Assembly: GCA_038240335.1 (NCBI GenBank)
Contig: JBBSDV010000040.1
Location: 1 to 18,785, forward strand
DNA from: JBBSDV01 sp038240335
GTDB taxonomy: Bacteria > Chloroflexota > Dehalococcoidia > DSTF01 > JACRBR01
Direction: 5' to 3'
DNA length: 18,785 nucleotides
The notes below the pieces were generated by a model. The model had not been told where the DNA came from. It made no database searches and saw nothing but the letters and a program-made list of their open reading frames with translations. Shown here piece after piece: positions 1 through 5,363 of this stretch. Each line of letters opens with the position of its first letter. The first letter of the stretch is position 1. Position numbers and translations under genes: made by a program.

Positions 1-153
1 CACCTTAGCGGCCACGCCGTCGCCCTCGCGGACGAGGCCGAGCAGCAGGTGTTCCGTACCGATGTAGTTGTGGTTGAAGCGCTGCGCTTCTTCCTGCGCC
101 AGGGTGAGGACGCGGCGCGCGCGCTCTGTGAATTTGTCGAAACGGTCAGCCAT
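1..153 (-). CDS. clpC: ATP-dependent Clp protease ATP-binding subunit ClpC, N-terminal fragment
   Basis: Only the first 51 codons lie in the window; the gene runs off the left edge. The translation starts MADRFDKFTERARRVLTLAQ and continues with EHLLLGLVREGDGVAAKV. This is the first half of the Clp N (double-Clp) repeat that in ClpC binds adaptors and substrates. The family is a cytoplasmic AAA+ unfoldase that feeds proteins to ClpP. The ATG is preceded by a GGGAG stretch about 6 nt upstream. It lies on the same strand as rpsA but about 230 nt downstream of it, with its own candidate promoter. The AAA domains that separate ClpC from ClpB are outside the window, but the N-terminal wording is ClpC-like rather than ClpB-like. 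Confidence 0.9.
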   Translation of the reverse strand, partial: MADRFDKFTERARRVLTLAQEEAQRFNHNYIGTEHLLLGLVREGDGVAAKV

Positions 154-189
154 CGTAGCACTCCCGCTAATTGATAACTCTGCATATCC

Positions 190-219
190 AATGTATCACA
201 ACGGAGGCTGCGAAGTCCA
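190..219 (-). promoter_or_regulatory. candidate clpC promoter
   Basis: On the minus strand, TGGACT (214-219) and TACATT (190-195) are separated by 18 nt. The second box is extended by TGA directly upstream (TGATACATT), an extended -10. Transcription would start near 183, giving a leader of about 30 nt before the ATG at 153. The gap 154-382 shows no CIRCE element. I see no convincing terminator for rpsA there. Confidence 0.4.
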
Positions 220-382
220 GTACGGAAGCGTTGCGAATCGCTTCATTTCCGTAGATGTTTCGTCGGGCGCAACGTCCGGCGTCCCGAGCGGCATACTCCC
301 TGATCTTCAACCCGGCTGCGTCCTCGCGGCCGAACCCGCTGCTTGATCTCCCTCCGTCTGCGCGGCGAAGGTCGATCTACGC

Positions 383-2164
383 TCACCCCTCGGCGGAGGC
401 GTCGTCCTTCATTGTTTCGGCGTCCGACTCATCCGCCGTCGTCGGCGCGTCGGTCGTCTCGACGTTCGTGTTGTCGTCGTCGGCGGACGGCGATTCTTCC
501 GGCGTTTCGCTGCCTGCATCCGTCGCGGCCGAGGCGTCACCCGCCGTGATCGTGCCTTCCGCCGGAGTCTCTGCGATCTCCGCCTTACCCTCCGCTTCGA
601 GATCCGCGGTCGCTTCTTCGACGACCGCATTACTCGCCATGTCAGACGATGCTGCGTTCGGCGCTTCCGCCTCAGGCATCTCGTCCGACGAGCCCATGCC
701 TGCGGCCGCAAACGCCTGCGCCATCGCCGACGGCGGCTCCGGCTCTTCCACCCGCGGGGCCGGTGGCGGCGGCGCGGGTTTGGCGGCTGCTGGAGTCGCG
801 GTATCCTGTTCCTGCGACGCGACCGGTGCGGCACCGTCTTCCGGTGGCGGCACTGCCGCCGCGGCGACCTCTTCCGGCGTCCGCACGGAGACCGTCAGGC
901 CTTCGCGCTCTTCGAACTCCTTCTTGATGTCGTCGGGAACGCCGATCACTTCACCGGCATCGCTGAAGGTGAAGCCCATGCGCGTGCCCTCGTCGCGCGC
1001 TTCCCGCAGGCTCAGCCCGAGACGGTGCCGATCGCGCTCGATGCGGACGATCTTCAGCGGCAGGAGGTCGCCCTCGCGCACAACTTCCTTCGGGTGCGCA
1101 ATGCGGCGATCAACGAGCTCTGAAACGTGGATCAGCCCCTCGACCGGCCCCTCGATGCGTGCAAACGCCCCGAACGTTACGAGCTTCGTCACCATGCCCG
1201 GCACGACGCGCCCGACCTGGTACTTGTCGACAATCAGATCCCACTCCTCCGGCTGCGCGCGTCGCAGGCTGAGGGCGATCTTCTTCGTTTCGGGATCGAC
1301 CTTCATCACGTAGACGTCGACCTCGTCGCCGATGCGATACATCTCCTCAGGCGACTTGTTGCGATCCCACGAAACCTCGCTCAGGTGCGCCAGACCGTCT
1401 GCGCCGCCCAGATCGATAAACACGCCGAAGCTGCGCACGCTCGAGACGCGACCCTTTCGGATCTCGCCTTCCTTGAGCTCCGCGAGCAGGCGGTCCTTCT
1501 GCTGCGAGCGCCACTCCTGGAGCGCCGCGCGCTCGGAGAGAATGACGCGGTTGCGCCGCCGGTTGATCTCGATCACCTTCAGGCGCAGTTGCTTGCCAAC
1601 GGCCGACGCGAGGCCGCCCTCGCCGTCCTGATCCGGTCGCACGCCGACGACCTGCGACAGAGGTACGAAGGCGTGCACGCCCTCGACGTTGACCAGCAAA
1701 CCACCCTTGTTGTAACCCGTCACCTCCGCCTCGAACGCCTCGGCGTCTTCGAAGCGCTGCTGCAGCACGCGCCAGCCGCGCTCGCCTCGCGCCCGATCGA
1801 TGGACAGCGTCACCTGCCCCTGATCCGACTCCGGCTGCATGATGTAGACGAGCACCTTCTCGCCAACTGCAACCTTCGTCAGCGGCTCAGCGCCGAGCGA
1901 GTGCATCTCGTGCGGCGGGATGACGCCCTCCGACTTGGAGGCGACGTCGACGATCACGCCATCGCGCTGGATGCCCATGATCGTGCCTTCGACGACTTCG
2001 CCCCGGCGCAGCGTCTTGAAGTCCGAGCCGGAGTCGAGCCAATCCTGCATTGTGAAGCTCGCGTCGTCGAAGTCCTTTGCGGGAGCCTTCGGGGTAGCGG
2101 GCTCGGGTGTGGTGGGTTCGACGGCTGCTTCTGCGATGCCGTCACTAGTAGTTTCGGTGGTCAA
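383..2164 (-). CDS. rpsA: 30S ribosomal protein S1
   Basis: S1 helps mRNA bind the 30S subunit and unfold. Four S1 RNA-binding (OB-fold) repeats are visible at about residues 55-125, 143-212, 233-302 and 319-388, with motifs such as GVIVDVASKSEGVIP and GVFIDLGGADGLAHLSEVSW. A Pro/Ala/Glu/Thr-rich acidic tail (about 427-593) follows, rich in D and E at the end. I chose the TTG start at 2164 (593 aa) because AGGAGG lies 10 nt upstream. A frame-matched ATG at 2263 would add 33 residues, but it overlaps the likely -10 box TAGAAT (2262-2267), so it lies upstream of the transcript start. Four repeats instead of the six of E. coli is usual in Gram-positive-like lineages. The family call is firm; the start is inferred. 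Confidence 0.93.
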   Translation of the reverse strand: MTTETTSDGIAEAAVEPTTPEPATPKAPAKDFDDASFTMQDWLDSGSDFKTLRRGEVVEGTIMGIQRDGVIVDVASKSEGVIPPHEMHSLGAEPLTKVAVGEKVLVYIMQPESDQGQVTLSIDRARGERGWRVLQQRFEDAEAFEAEVTGYNKGGLLVNVEGVHAFVPLSQVVGVRPDQDGEGGLASAVGKQLRLKVIEINRRRNRVILSERAALQEWRSQQKDRLLAELKEGEIRKGRVSSVRSFGVFIDLGGADGLAHLSEVSWDRNKSPEEMYRIGDEVDVYVMKVDPETKKIALSLRRAQPEEWDLIVDKYQVGRVVPGMVTKLVTFGAFARIEGPVEGLIHVSELVDRRIAHPKEVVREGDLLPLKIVRIERDRHRLGLSLREARDEGTRMGFTFSDAGEVIGVPDDIKKEFEEREGLTVSVRTPEEVAAAAVPPPEDGAAPVASQEQDTATPAAAKPAPPPPAPRVEEPEPPSAMAQAFAAAGMGSSDEMPEAEAPNAASSDMASNAVVEEATADLEAEGKAEIAETPAEGTITAGDASAATDAGSETPEESPSADDDNTNVETTDAPTTADESDAETMKDDASAEG

Positions 2165-2261
2165 CGCGGTGCGTCCTCCTGTAAAAAATAAGCCGCTCCG
2201 ATCGCCATGTGCAGCAGACCAACGGGCCTGGTGCACTGAGACCGGTCCGGCTTTCACGTGC

Positions 2262-2270
2262 ATTCTAACA
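2262..2270 (-). promoter_or_regulatory. rpsA extended -10 promoter
   Basis: The minus strand reads TGTTAGAAT, a TGn-extended -10 (TAGAAT at 2262-2267). No good -35 is visible. Transcription would begin near 2255, leaving a leader of about 90 nt that ends in AGGAGG before the TTG start of rpsA. It is divergent from the plus-strand promoter at 2324. Confidence 0.5.
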
Positions 2271-2323
2271 TAGCCATGACAAGACGTGGAAGCAGCATTC
2301 TCGTCTCACCGCACCATCTCCGC

Positions 2324-2329
2324 TATACT
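2324..2329 (+). promoter_or_regulatory. promoter -10 box (TATACT) for the bS22-like gene
   Basis: TATACT sits in the context CCGCTATACTCG. The same CGYTAYACT wording precedes three other plus-strand genes in the window (2693, 3258, 7316). No good -35 is visible. The start point would be near 2336, giving a leader of about 148 nt before the ATG at 2484. Confidence 0.5.
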
Positions 2330-2333
2330 CGCA

Positions 2334-2480
2334 CCTGTCCCCGACAGGGGTGTAGGGACAGGCCGCGACGGCGTGTGCCCGACGACGGACGCGAGCATCA
2401 TGCTCGGTCCCTGCAACCATGCCGGACGGCCCTCGCGGGTCAGCCGGATCTTCGGGCGAGAGCCCGCGCGAGGAGGAACG
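2334..2480 (+). other. structured 5' leader of the bS22-like gene
   Basis: The leader contains the perfect 8-bp inverted repeat CCTGTCCC (2334-2341) / GGGACAGG (2355-2362). Further on is the near-palindrome CGAGCAT-C-ATGCTCG, then a GC-rich stretch up to the AGGAGG at 2471. I recognise no known riboswitch or ribosomal-protein leader family. A long leader on a 32-codon ribosomal-protein gene suggests RNA-level control, but this is inference. Confidence 0.4.
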
Positions 2481-2483
2481 CCG

Positions 2484-2582
2484 ATGAGTTCAGTCGTAAA
2501 GAAGCGCAAGAAGAAGATGCGCAAGCACAAGCACCGCAAAATGCTGAAGAAGACCCGGTGGCAACGAAAGCACAAGGGATAG
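2484..2582 (+). CDS. bS22-like small ribosomal protein (AURKAIP1/COX24 domain)
   Basis: This 32-residue, extremely basic protein starts MSSVVKKRKKKMRKHKHRKM and ends LKKTRWQRKHKG. The pattern of a short hydrophobic start, a KKRKKKM stretch, HRK-hL-K-T-R and a basic tail matches the AURKAIP1/COX24 family. In mycobacteria this family is ribosomal protein bS22, bound in the small subunit near the decoding region. AGGAGG (2471-2476) stands 7 nt before the ATG, which strongly supports translation despite the short length. The gene is divergent from rpsA and is followed by a strong hairpin, so it is probably transcribed alone. Family membership rests on recalled sequence similarity; its position in this organism's ribosome is inference. 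Confidence 0.85.
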   Translation: MSSVVKKRKKKMRKHKHRKMLKKTRWQRKHKG

Positions 2583-2620
2583 CTGGCTAGGTTCGCCGTT
2601 TGTAGTTCGTTGTTGGTAGC

Positions 2621-2654
2621 AGGAGAGGCCGCGGATTCATCCGCGGCCTCTCCT
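2621..2654 (+). terminator. 15-bp GC-rich hairpin, probable terminator of the bS22-like gene
   Basis: AGGAGAGGCCGCGGA (2621-2635), loop TTCA, then the perfect complement (2640-2654). The stem is unusually stable and lies 38 nt after the stop codon. There is no clear T run behind it, so it may be a non-canonical terminator or an mRNA 3'-end stabiliser. Being symmetric, it would also form in minus-strand RNA. Confidence 0.65.
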
Positions 2655-2692
2655 ACGCGCCCACAGCGCGAGGCGGATCCTGACTCAATCGC

Positions 2693-2698
2693 TACACT
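2693..2698 (+). promoter_or_regulatory. TACACT -10 box, leaderless start for the gene at 2705
   Basis: ATCGCTACACTCG is followed by the ATG only 6 nt after the box, so transcription should begin at or next to the start codon. No Shine-Dalgarno sequence is present. The same layout precedes the genes at 3270 and 7327. Confidence 0.55.
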
Positions 2699-2704
2699 CG
2701 ACGT

Positions 2705-3184
2705 ATGACCTTCTCACTCAAGCTCACGCACGACGAGCCGCGACTCGTCTATCTCGCACTCGTCTATCACCTCGGCCGCCCCGGCTCCGAACTCGATGCG
2801 ACGACATGGCAGCCGGCCGAACACGGCCTGCGCGAGGTCAAGGTGGCGCTCGGTCGCGACATCGAGCGCGATGAGACCGTCGTCGAACTCGACGAGACGC
2901 AATATCGAAAGCTGCTTTCGGCGATCTACGGATGCGTCAACGAACTGCGCGTGTACCACATGCGGAACGGCGCGGAGAGCACCGTCTCGCGCTTCACGGC
3001 AACCGCGGAATCGTTGTTCCCGGAGATAAAAGTGGAGAGCGACGAGGCGCTCGCCGTGTCGGAGGCAATGATGATGCTACATCGCCGGATCGAGCGCGCG
3101 GTCGCGAACACTGTGCCATCAGCCAATGAGCCAGACAGTGCCAGCGTTACGAGGTCGCGCTGGCGGATCCCATTTCGCCGCTAG
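2705..3184 (+). CDS. hypothetical protein, 159 aa
   Basis: I do not recognise this family. It is a soluble, mixed-charge protein that starts MTFSLKLTHDEPRLVYLALV, with no signal peptide or membrane segment. The first 110 residues look folded, with alternating hydrophobic and charged positions. Residues 110-140 (SDEALAVSEAMMMLHRRIER) look like an amphipathic helix. The last 20 residues are polar and basic. G/C-rich third codon positions and the promoter box directly before the ATG support it as real. The start is leaderless, with no SD. The neighbouring ankyrin gene has its own promoter, so the two need not be an operon. Confidence 0.75.
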   Translation: MTFSLKLTHDEPRLVYLALVYHLGRPGSELDATTWQPAEHGLREVKVALGRDIERDETVVELDETQYRKLLSAIYGCVNELRVYHMRNGAESTVSRFTATAESLFPEIKVESDEALAVSEAMMMLHRRIERAVANTVPSANEPDSASVTRSRWRIPFRR

Positions 3185-3234
3185 CATGAGACGAGCGCCT
3201 GCATCGGTCGCGATGCTCGAGCCAATGTGAATTC

Positions 3235-3263
3235 ACCAGTCACTGGTTGCCAATCGCTACACT
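3235..3263 (+). promoter_or_regulatory. leaderless promoter of the ankyrin gene with an overlapping palindrome
   Basis: TACACT (3258-3263), in the context AATCGCTACACTG, ends 6 nt before the ATG at 3270. Just upstream is the perfect palindrome ACCAGT-C-ACTGGT (3235-3247), placed where the -35 contact would be. It is a possible operator. Confidence 0.45.
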
Positions 3264-3269
3264 GCTGCA

Positions 3270-3932
3270 ATGACTGACGCGAACATCGAAGCACTCGCCA
3301 CGGCGATCCAGACTGGCGAAGTCGACACCGTGACTCGCCTGATCGAGGCATCGCCGCAGTTGCTCAAGCAACGGACGTCGCGCGGTCTGACGCCGATCAT
3401 TCTCGTCCTCTACACCCAGCAAGCGGCGATGCTGCCGATTCTTCTCGCGCACGCGATTGATCTGGATGTCTTCGAAGCAGCGGGCGCCGGACGTGATGTT
3501 CAACTCGGAGCACTGCTCGAGGCGAGTGCCGCGCTTGCCGCGGCGTACTCCACGGATGGCTTTACGGCGCTGCATCTCGCCGCGTTCTTTGGTCAGGACG
3601 CTGCAGCGAAAGTGCTGCTGGAGCACGGCGCCGATGCGAACGCGACCGCCGAGAACGACAGCAGGGTGCGCCCTTTGCACAGCGCGGCGGCGGGCCATCA
3701 TCTCGCGGTAGCCGGGGCGCTGATCGCAGCCGGCGCGGATGTCGATGCGCGGCAGGAGGGCGGGTATACGGCTCTCCATGCGGCGGCGCAGCATGGAGAC
3801 CGCGCACTCATCGACCTCCTCACCGCGAGCGGCGCCGATCTCGCCATGCGCACCGATGAGGGAAAGACTGCCGCCGAATTGGCGACAGATGCGGGACACG
3901 CGGCGATCGCAGAGCTATTGCAGCCGCGCTGA
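3270..3932 (+). CDS. ankyrin-repeat protein
   Basis: A 220-residue cytoplasmic protein made almost wholly of ankyrin repeats, which act as protein-binding scaffolds. Clear repeats lie at about 97-128 (DGFTALHLAAFFGQ...LLEHGADANA), 133-161 (PLHSAAAGHHLAVAGALIAAGADV), 165-193 (GYTALHAAAQHGDRALIDLL) and a partial repeat at 198-220. Residues 4-70 form two more divergent repeats. It has no signal peptide and no fused catalytic domain, so the partner cannot be read from sequence. The start has no SD and follows a TACACT box by 6 nt, suggesting a leaderless mRNA. It converges on the gene cluster ending at 4013. The 80-nt gap between them shows no clear terminator. Confidence 0.88.
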   Translation: MTDANIEALATAIQTGEVDTVTRLIEASPQLLKQRTSRGLTPIILVLYTQQAAMLPILLAHAIDLDVFEAAGAGRDVQLGALLEASAALAAAYSTDGFTALHLAAFFGQDAAAKVLLEHGADANATAENDSRVRPLHSAAAGHHLAVAGALIAAGADVDARQEGGYTALHAAAQHGDRALIDLLTASGADLAMRTDEGKTAAELATDAGHAAIAELLQPR

Positions 3933-4012
3933 CTTCTACCATTCGATGCGGTCAGTCGGCGTGAGGTTGGGGCACCCGCGACAAGTGCAGTCTCGACGCG
4001 CGGCTGATCCTC

Positions 4013-4387
4013 TCAGGCGCCTGCTTGTTTCGTCCATTGCGCCATATCGAAGTAGTCACGCCATGCGGCGATCTTGCCGTCGCGCAGCTCGAACGTACCC
4101 ATCACATCGAGCGCGATGGTCTTGTTACCGCCCATCACGAACGTATCGACGCGCTCGGTGAGCACGATGTCGCCGTCCGACACGATGTGCTTGATCTCGA
4201 ACGCGGCGCTCTTCGCCTGTCCGAGGATCAACGTCAGCAATCCGCCGATCGCTTCTTTGCCCTTCGCCGGCGCCATTGGCATGTTGTGATACACGGCATC
4301 GTCGGTGAACGCGGCGAGAATGCGCTCGCGATCGAGGGCCTCCCATGCCGCGCAGAACTCGCGCACCACTTGCTTCGCGTCGGACAT
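4013..4387 (-). CDS. limonene-1,2-epoxide hydrolase family protein (SnoaL/NTF2-like fold)
   Basis: A 124-residue alpha+beta barrel protein with the residues of limonene-1,2-epoxide hydrolase. They are Y33 and N35 in VYHNMPMAP, R79 and D81 in LTERVD, and D111 in AWRDYFD. These match the Tyr/Asn/Arg/Asp/Asp set that activates water and the epoxide in the Rhodococcus enzyme. The whole order of motifs (YxNMPxxPA-G, TERVD, GxFxLxxGKIxxWRDYFD) fits. The true substrate is unknown. The ATG at 4387 has AAGGAG just upstream; an in-frame ATG at 4462 without a good SD is less likely. It lies 43 nt behind the DUF190 reading frame and could be the last gene of the fluoride-riboswitch transcript. Confidence 0.85.
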   Translation of the reverse strand: MSDAKQVVREFCAAWEALDRERILAAFTDDAVYHNMPMAPAKGKEAIGGLLTLILGQAKSAAFEIKHIVSDGDIVLTERVDTFVMGGNKTIALDVMGTFELRDGKIAAWRDYFDMAQWTKQAGA

Positions 4388-4430
4388 CCTGTGCTCCTTT
4401 CGCTCGCCGAGATGATCGCACGCCTGGCGC

Positions 4431-4535
4431 CTATGTCCCAGACCGATCGCCGTCGTCGGCACCTGCCGGATTCGCCGCGCGATAGTTCACAATCTCGACG
4501 TTCGCTACGGTCACGAGCCCGTCGCCGACCATCTC
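4431..4535 (-). pseudogene. out-of-frame 3' part of the DUF190 gene
   Basis: The frame next to the DUF190 ORF encodes EMVGDGLVTVANVEIVNY and a short tail ending at 4431. This is the normal last strand of DUF190 proteins, which read about 'P-x-h-DEMV-x-EGLVT-h-E-x-V-x-hh'. It follows the in-frame part without a gap. The full span 4431-4801 is 371 nt, one base short of a whole number of codons, so one missing base near 4533-4542 explains the break. Confidence 0.7.
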
Positions 4536-4801
4536 GCGACGATCGGCAGCACGCGCTCGATGCGATCCGCACGGTCGACCACCTCGACGACAATCGGCAG
4601 GTCTTCGGAGAGACGGAGCACACTCGCCGTGTGAATGCGGCTGTTCGCGCCGAATCCCTCGATCGCGCGGATGACCGTCGCGCCGGCGATGCCTTCTTCG
4701 CGCAGACGGAGCACGAGCGCGTTCGCGAGCGGCTTGCCGTGCCACTTGTCTGATTCTCCGATGTAGATGCGCAGAACCTTGGCCGGGCCGACGATGTCCA
4801 T
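4511..4801 (-). CDS. DUF190 (UPF0166) family protein, frameshifted at its C-terminus
   Basis: A 96-residue product with the DUF190 pattern: LRIYIGESDKWHGKPLANAL, then EGIAGATVIRAIEGFGANSRIH and LSEDLPIVVEVVDRADRIERVLP. The family is small, cytoplasmic and of unknown biochemistry, and it often lies beside crcB fluoride channel genes. The ATG at 4801 has AAGGAG 6 nt upstream and starts 30 nt after crcB, so the two are in one operon. After VLPIVA the frame runs into ARWSATGS-stop, while the expected end continues in another frame. Either a real one-base deletion or an assembly error could cause this. A functional protein would have about 123 residues. Confidence 0.85.
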   Translation of the reverse strand: MDIVGPAKVLRIYIGESDKWHGKPLANALVLRLREEGIAGATVIRAIEGFGANSRIHTASVLRLSEDLPIVVEVVDRADRIERVLPIVARWSATGS

Positions 4802-4831
4802 GTCGCTCTCCTTCGTTCCCCACGTTTCGTC

Positions 4832-5200
4832 TCAGATCGCGCGCCCGAGCGCCGACCCGGCGTATACGGCAAGCAGGCCGACGAAGATGTTGCTTCCAAT
4901 ACTGAGCGAGGCACCGGTGATGTCGCGTAGCTCTAGCATCTGCAGTGTCTCCCACGTCAGCGACGAAAACGTCGTGAAACCGCCGAGAAACCCGACCGCG
5001 ATCAGCAGCCGGAGCTGCGCCGGCCACATGAAGCGCTCCTCGCTCAGCGTCAGGAAGAGGCCGATGATGAACGAGCCGATGATGTTTACGGTGAATACGC
5101 CGAGCCAGTTGGGGCCGAACGAGTCGGCGACACGGCCTGTGACGTAGTACCGGGAAAGCGTTCCAAGGGCGCCGCCAACTGCGAGGAATACGATGTTCAT
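4832..5200 (-). CDS. crcB: fluoride efflux channel CrcB/Fluc
   Basis: A 122-residue four-helix membrane protein that works as a dual-topology homodimer to let fluoride leave the cell. Family marks are GGALGTLSRYY (8-18), the pore Asn N39 in FTVNIIGSF, and GFLGGFTTFSS (70-80) carrying the phenylalanine box F75 and F78. Length and helix layout are normal for the family. I chose the ATG at 5200, since it starts right at the first helix. The frame stays open to an ATG at 5239, but that codon lies inside the riboswitch aptamer. The AGGAG nearest to 5200 is 13 nt away and sits within the switching hairpin. It is followed by a DUF190 gene 30 nt downstream. The call is near certain given the riboswitch upstream. 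Confidence 0.96.
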   Translation of the reverse strand: MNIVFLAVGGALGTLSRYYVTGRVADSFGPNWLGVFTVNIIGSFIIGLFLTLSEERFMWPAQLRLLIAVGFLGGFTTFSSLTWETLQMLELRDITGASLSIGSNIFVGLLAVYAGSALGRAI

Positions 5201-5212
5201 GGCAAACAACAA

Positions 5213-5236
5213 GCTCCTACCATCACTGGTAGGAGC
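5213..5236 (-). terminator. expression-platform hairpin of the fluoride riboswitch
   Basis: On the minus strand, GCTCCTACC (5236-5228), loop AGTGAT and GGTAGGAGC (5221-5213) form a 9-bp stem followed by TTGTTGTTT. The left arm reuses the pseudoknot strand GCTCC (5236-5232) of the aptamer, so the two folds exclude each other. The right arm also holds the only AGGAG before crcB. The hairpin could therefore stop transcription or hide the ribosome site when fluoride is low. Confidence 0.75.
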
Positions 5237-5292
5237 CATCAGCCCGCCGCGATCGAAATCGCGGACGGGCGGTTCTGGCGAGCTCCATCGCC
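5228..5292 (-). promoter_or_regulatory. fluoride riboswitch (crcB motif) aptamer
   Basis: The RNA starts GGCGATGGAGCTCGCC (P1 stem GGCG/CGCC, 5292-5277), continues AGAACC, and has P2 as GCCC (5270-5267) with GGGC (5245-5242). It ends with CTGATGGCTCCTACC. The P1 loop GGAGC (5286-5282) pairs with GCTCC (5236-5232), the pseudoknot that encloses the fluoride-magnesium cluster in known aptamers. An extra 7-bp hairpin with a TTCG loop (5264-5247) extends P2. The order and wording match the crystallised Thermotoga aptamer closely. It lies directly ahead of crcB, the classic target. Confidence 0.93.
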
Positions 5293-5310
5293 ATATCTAT
5301 CGTCAACGAG

Positions 5311-5340
5311 AGTCTATGGCCCGATCGCGCGGCGGCGCAA
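5311..5340 (-). promoter_or_regulatory. candidate promoter of the fluoride operon
   Basis: On the minus strand, TTGCGC (5335-5340), an 18-nt spacer and TAGACT (5311-5316). Transcription would start near 5304, about 12 nt before the first aptamer base, which is the expected layout. Box matches are only moderate. Confidence 0.4.
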
Positions 5341-5363
5341 CACACGCCGAGTGGTGCGCTGCG

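Noticed and set aside
255..2191. Long plus-strand frames opposite rpsA (255-1313 and 1127-2191)
   Set aside because: They lie antisense to a clear S1 gene. Their Ser/Arg/His-rich translations match no family, and stop-free antisense frames are common in GC-rich DNA.
3240..3899. Minus-strand frame of 219 codons opposite the ankyrin gene
   Set aside because: Antisense shadow of obvious ankyrin repeats; Arg/Cys-rich with no domain.
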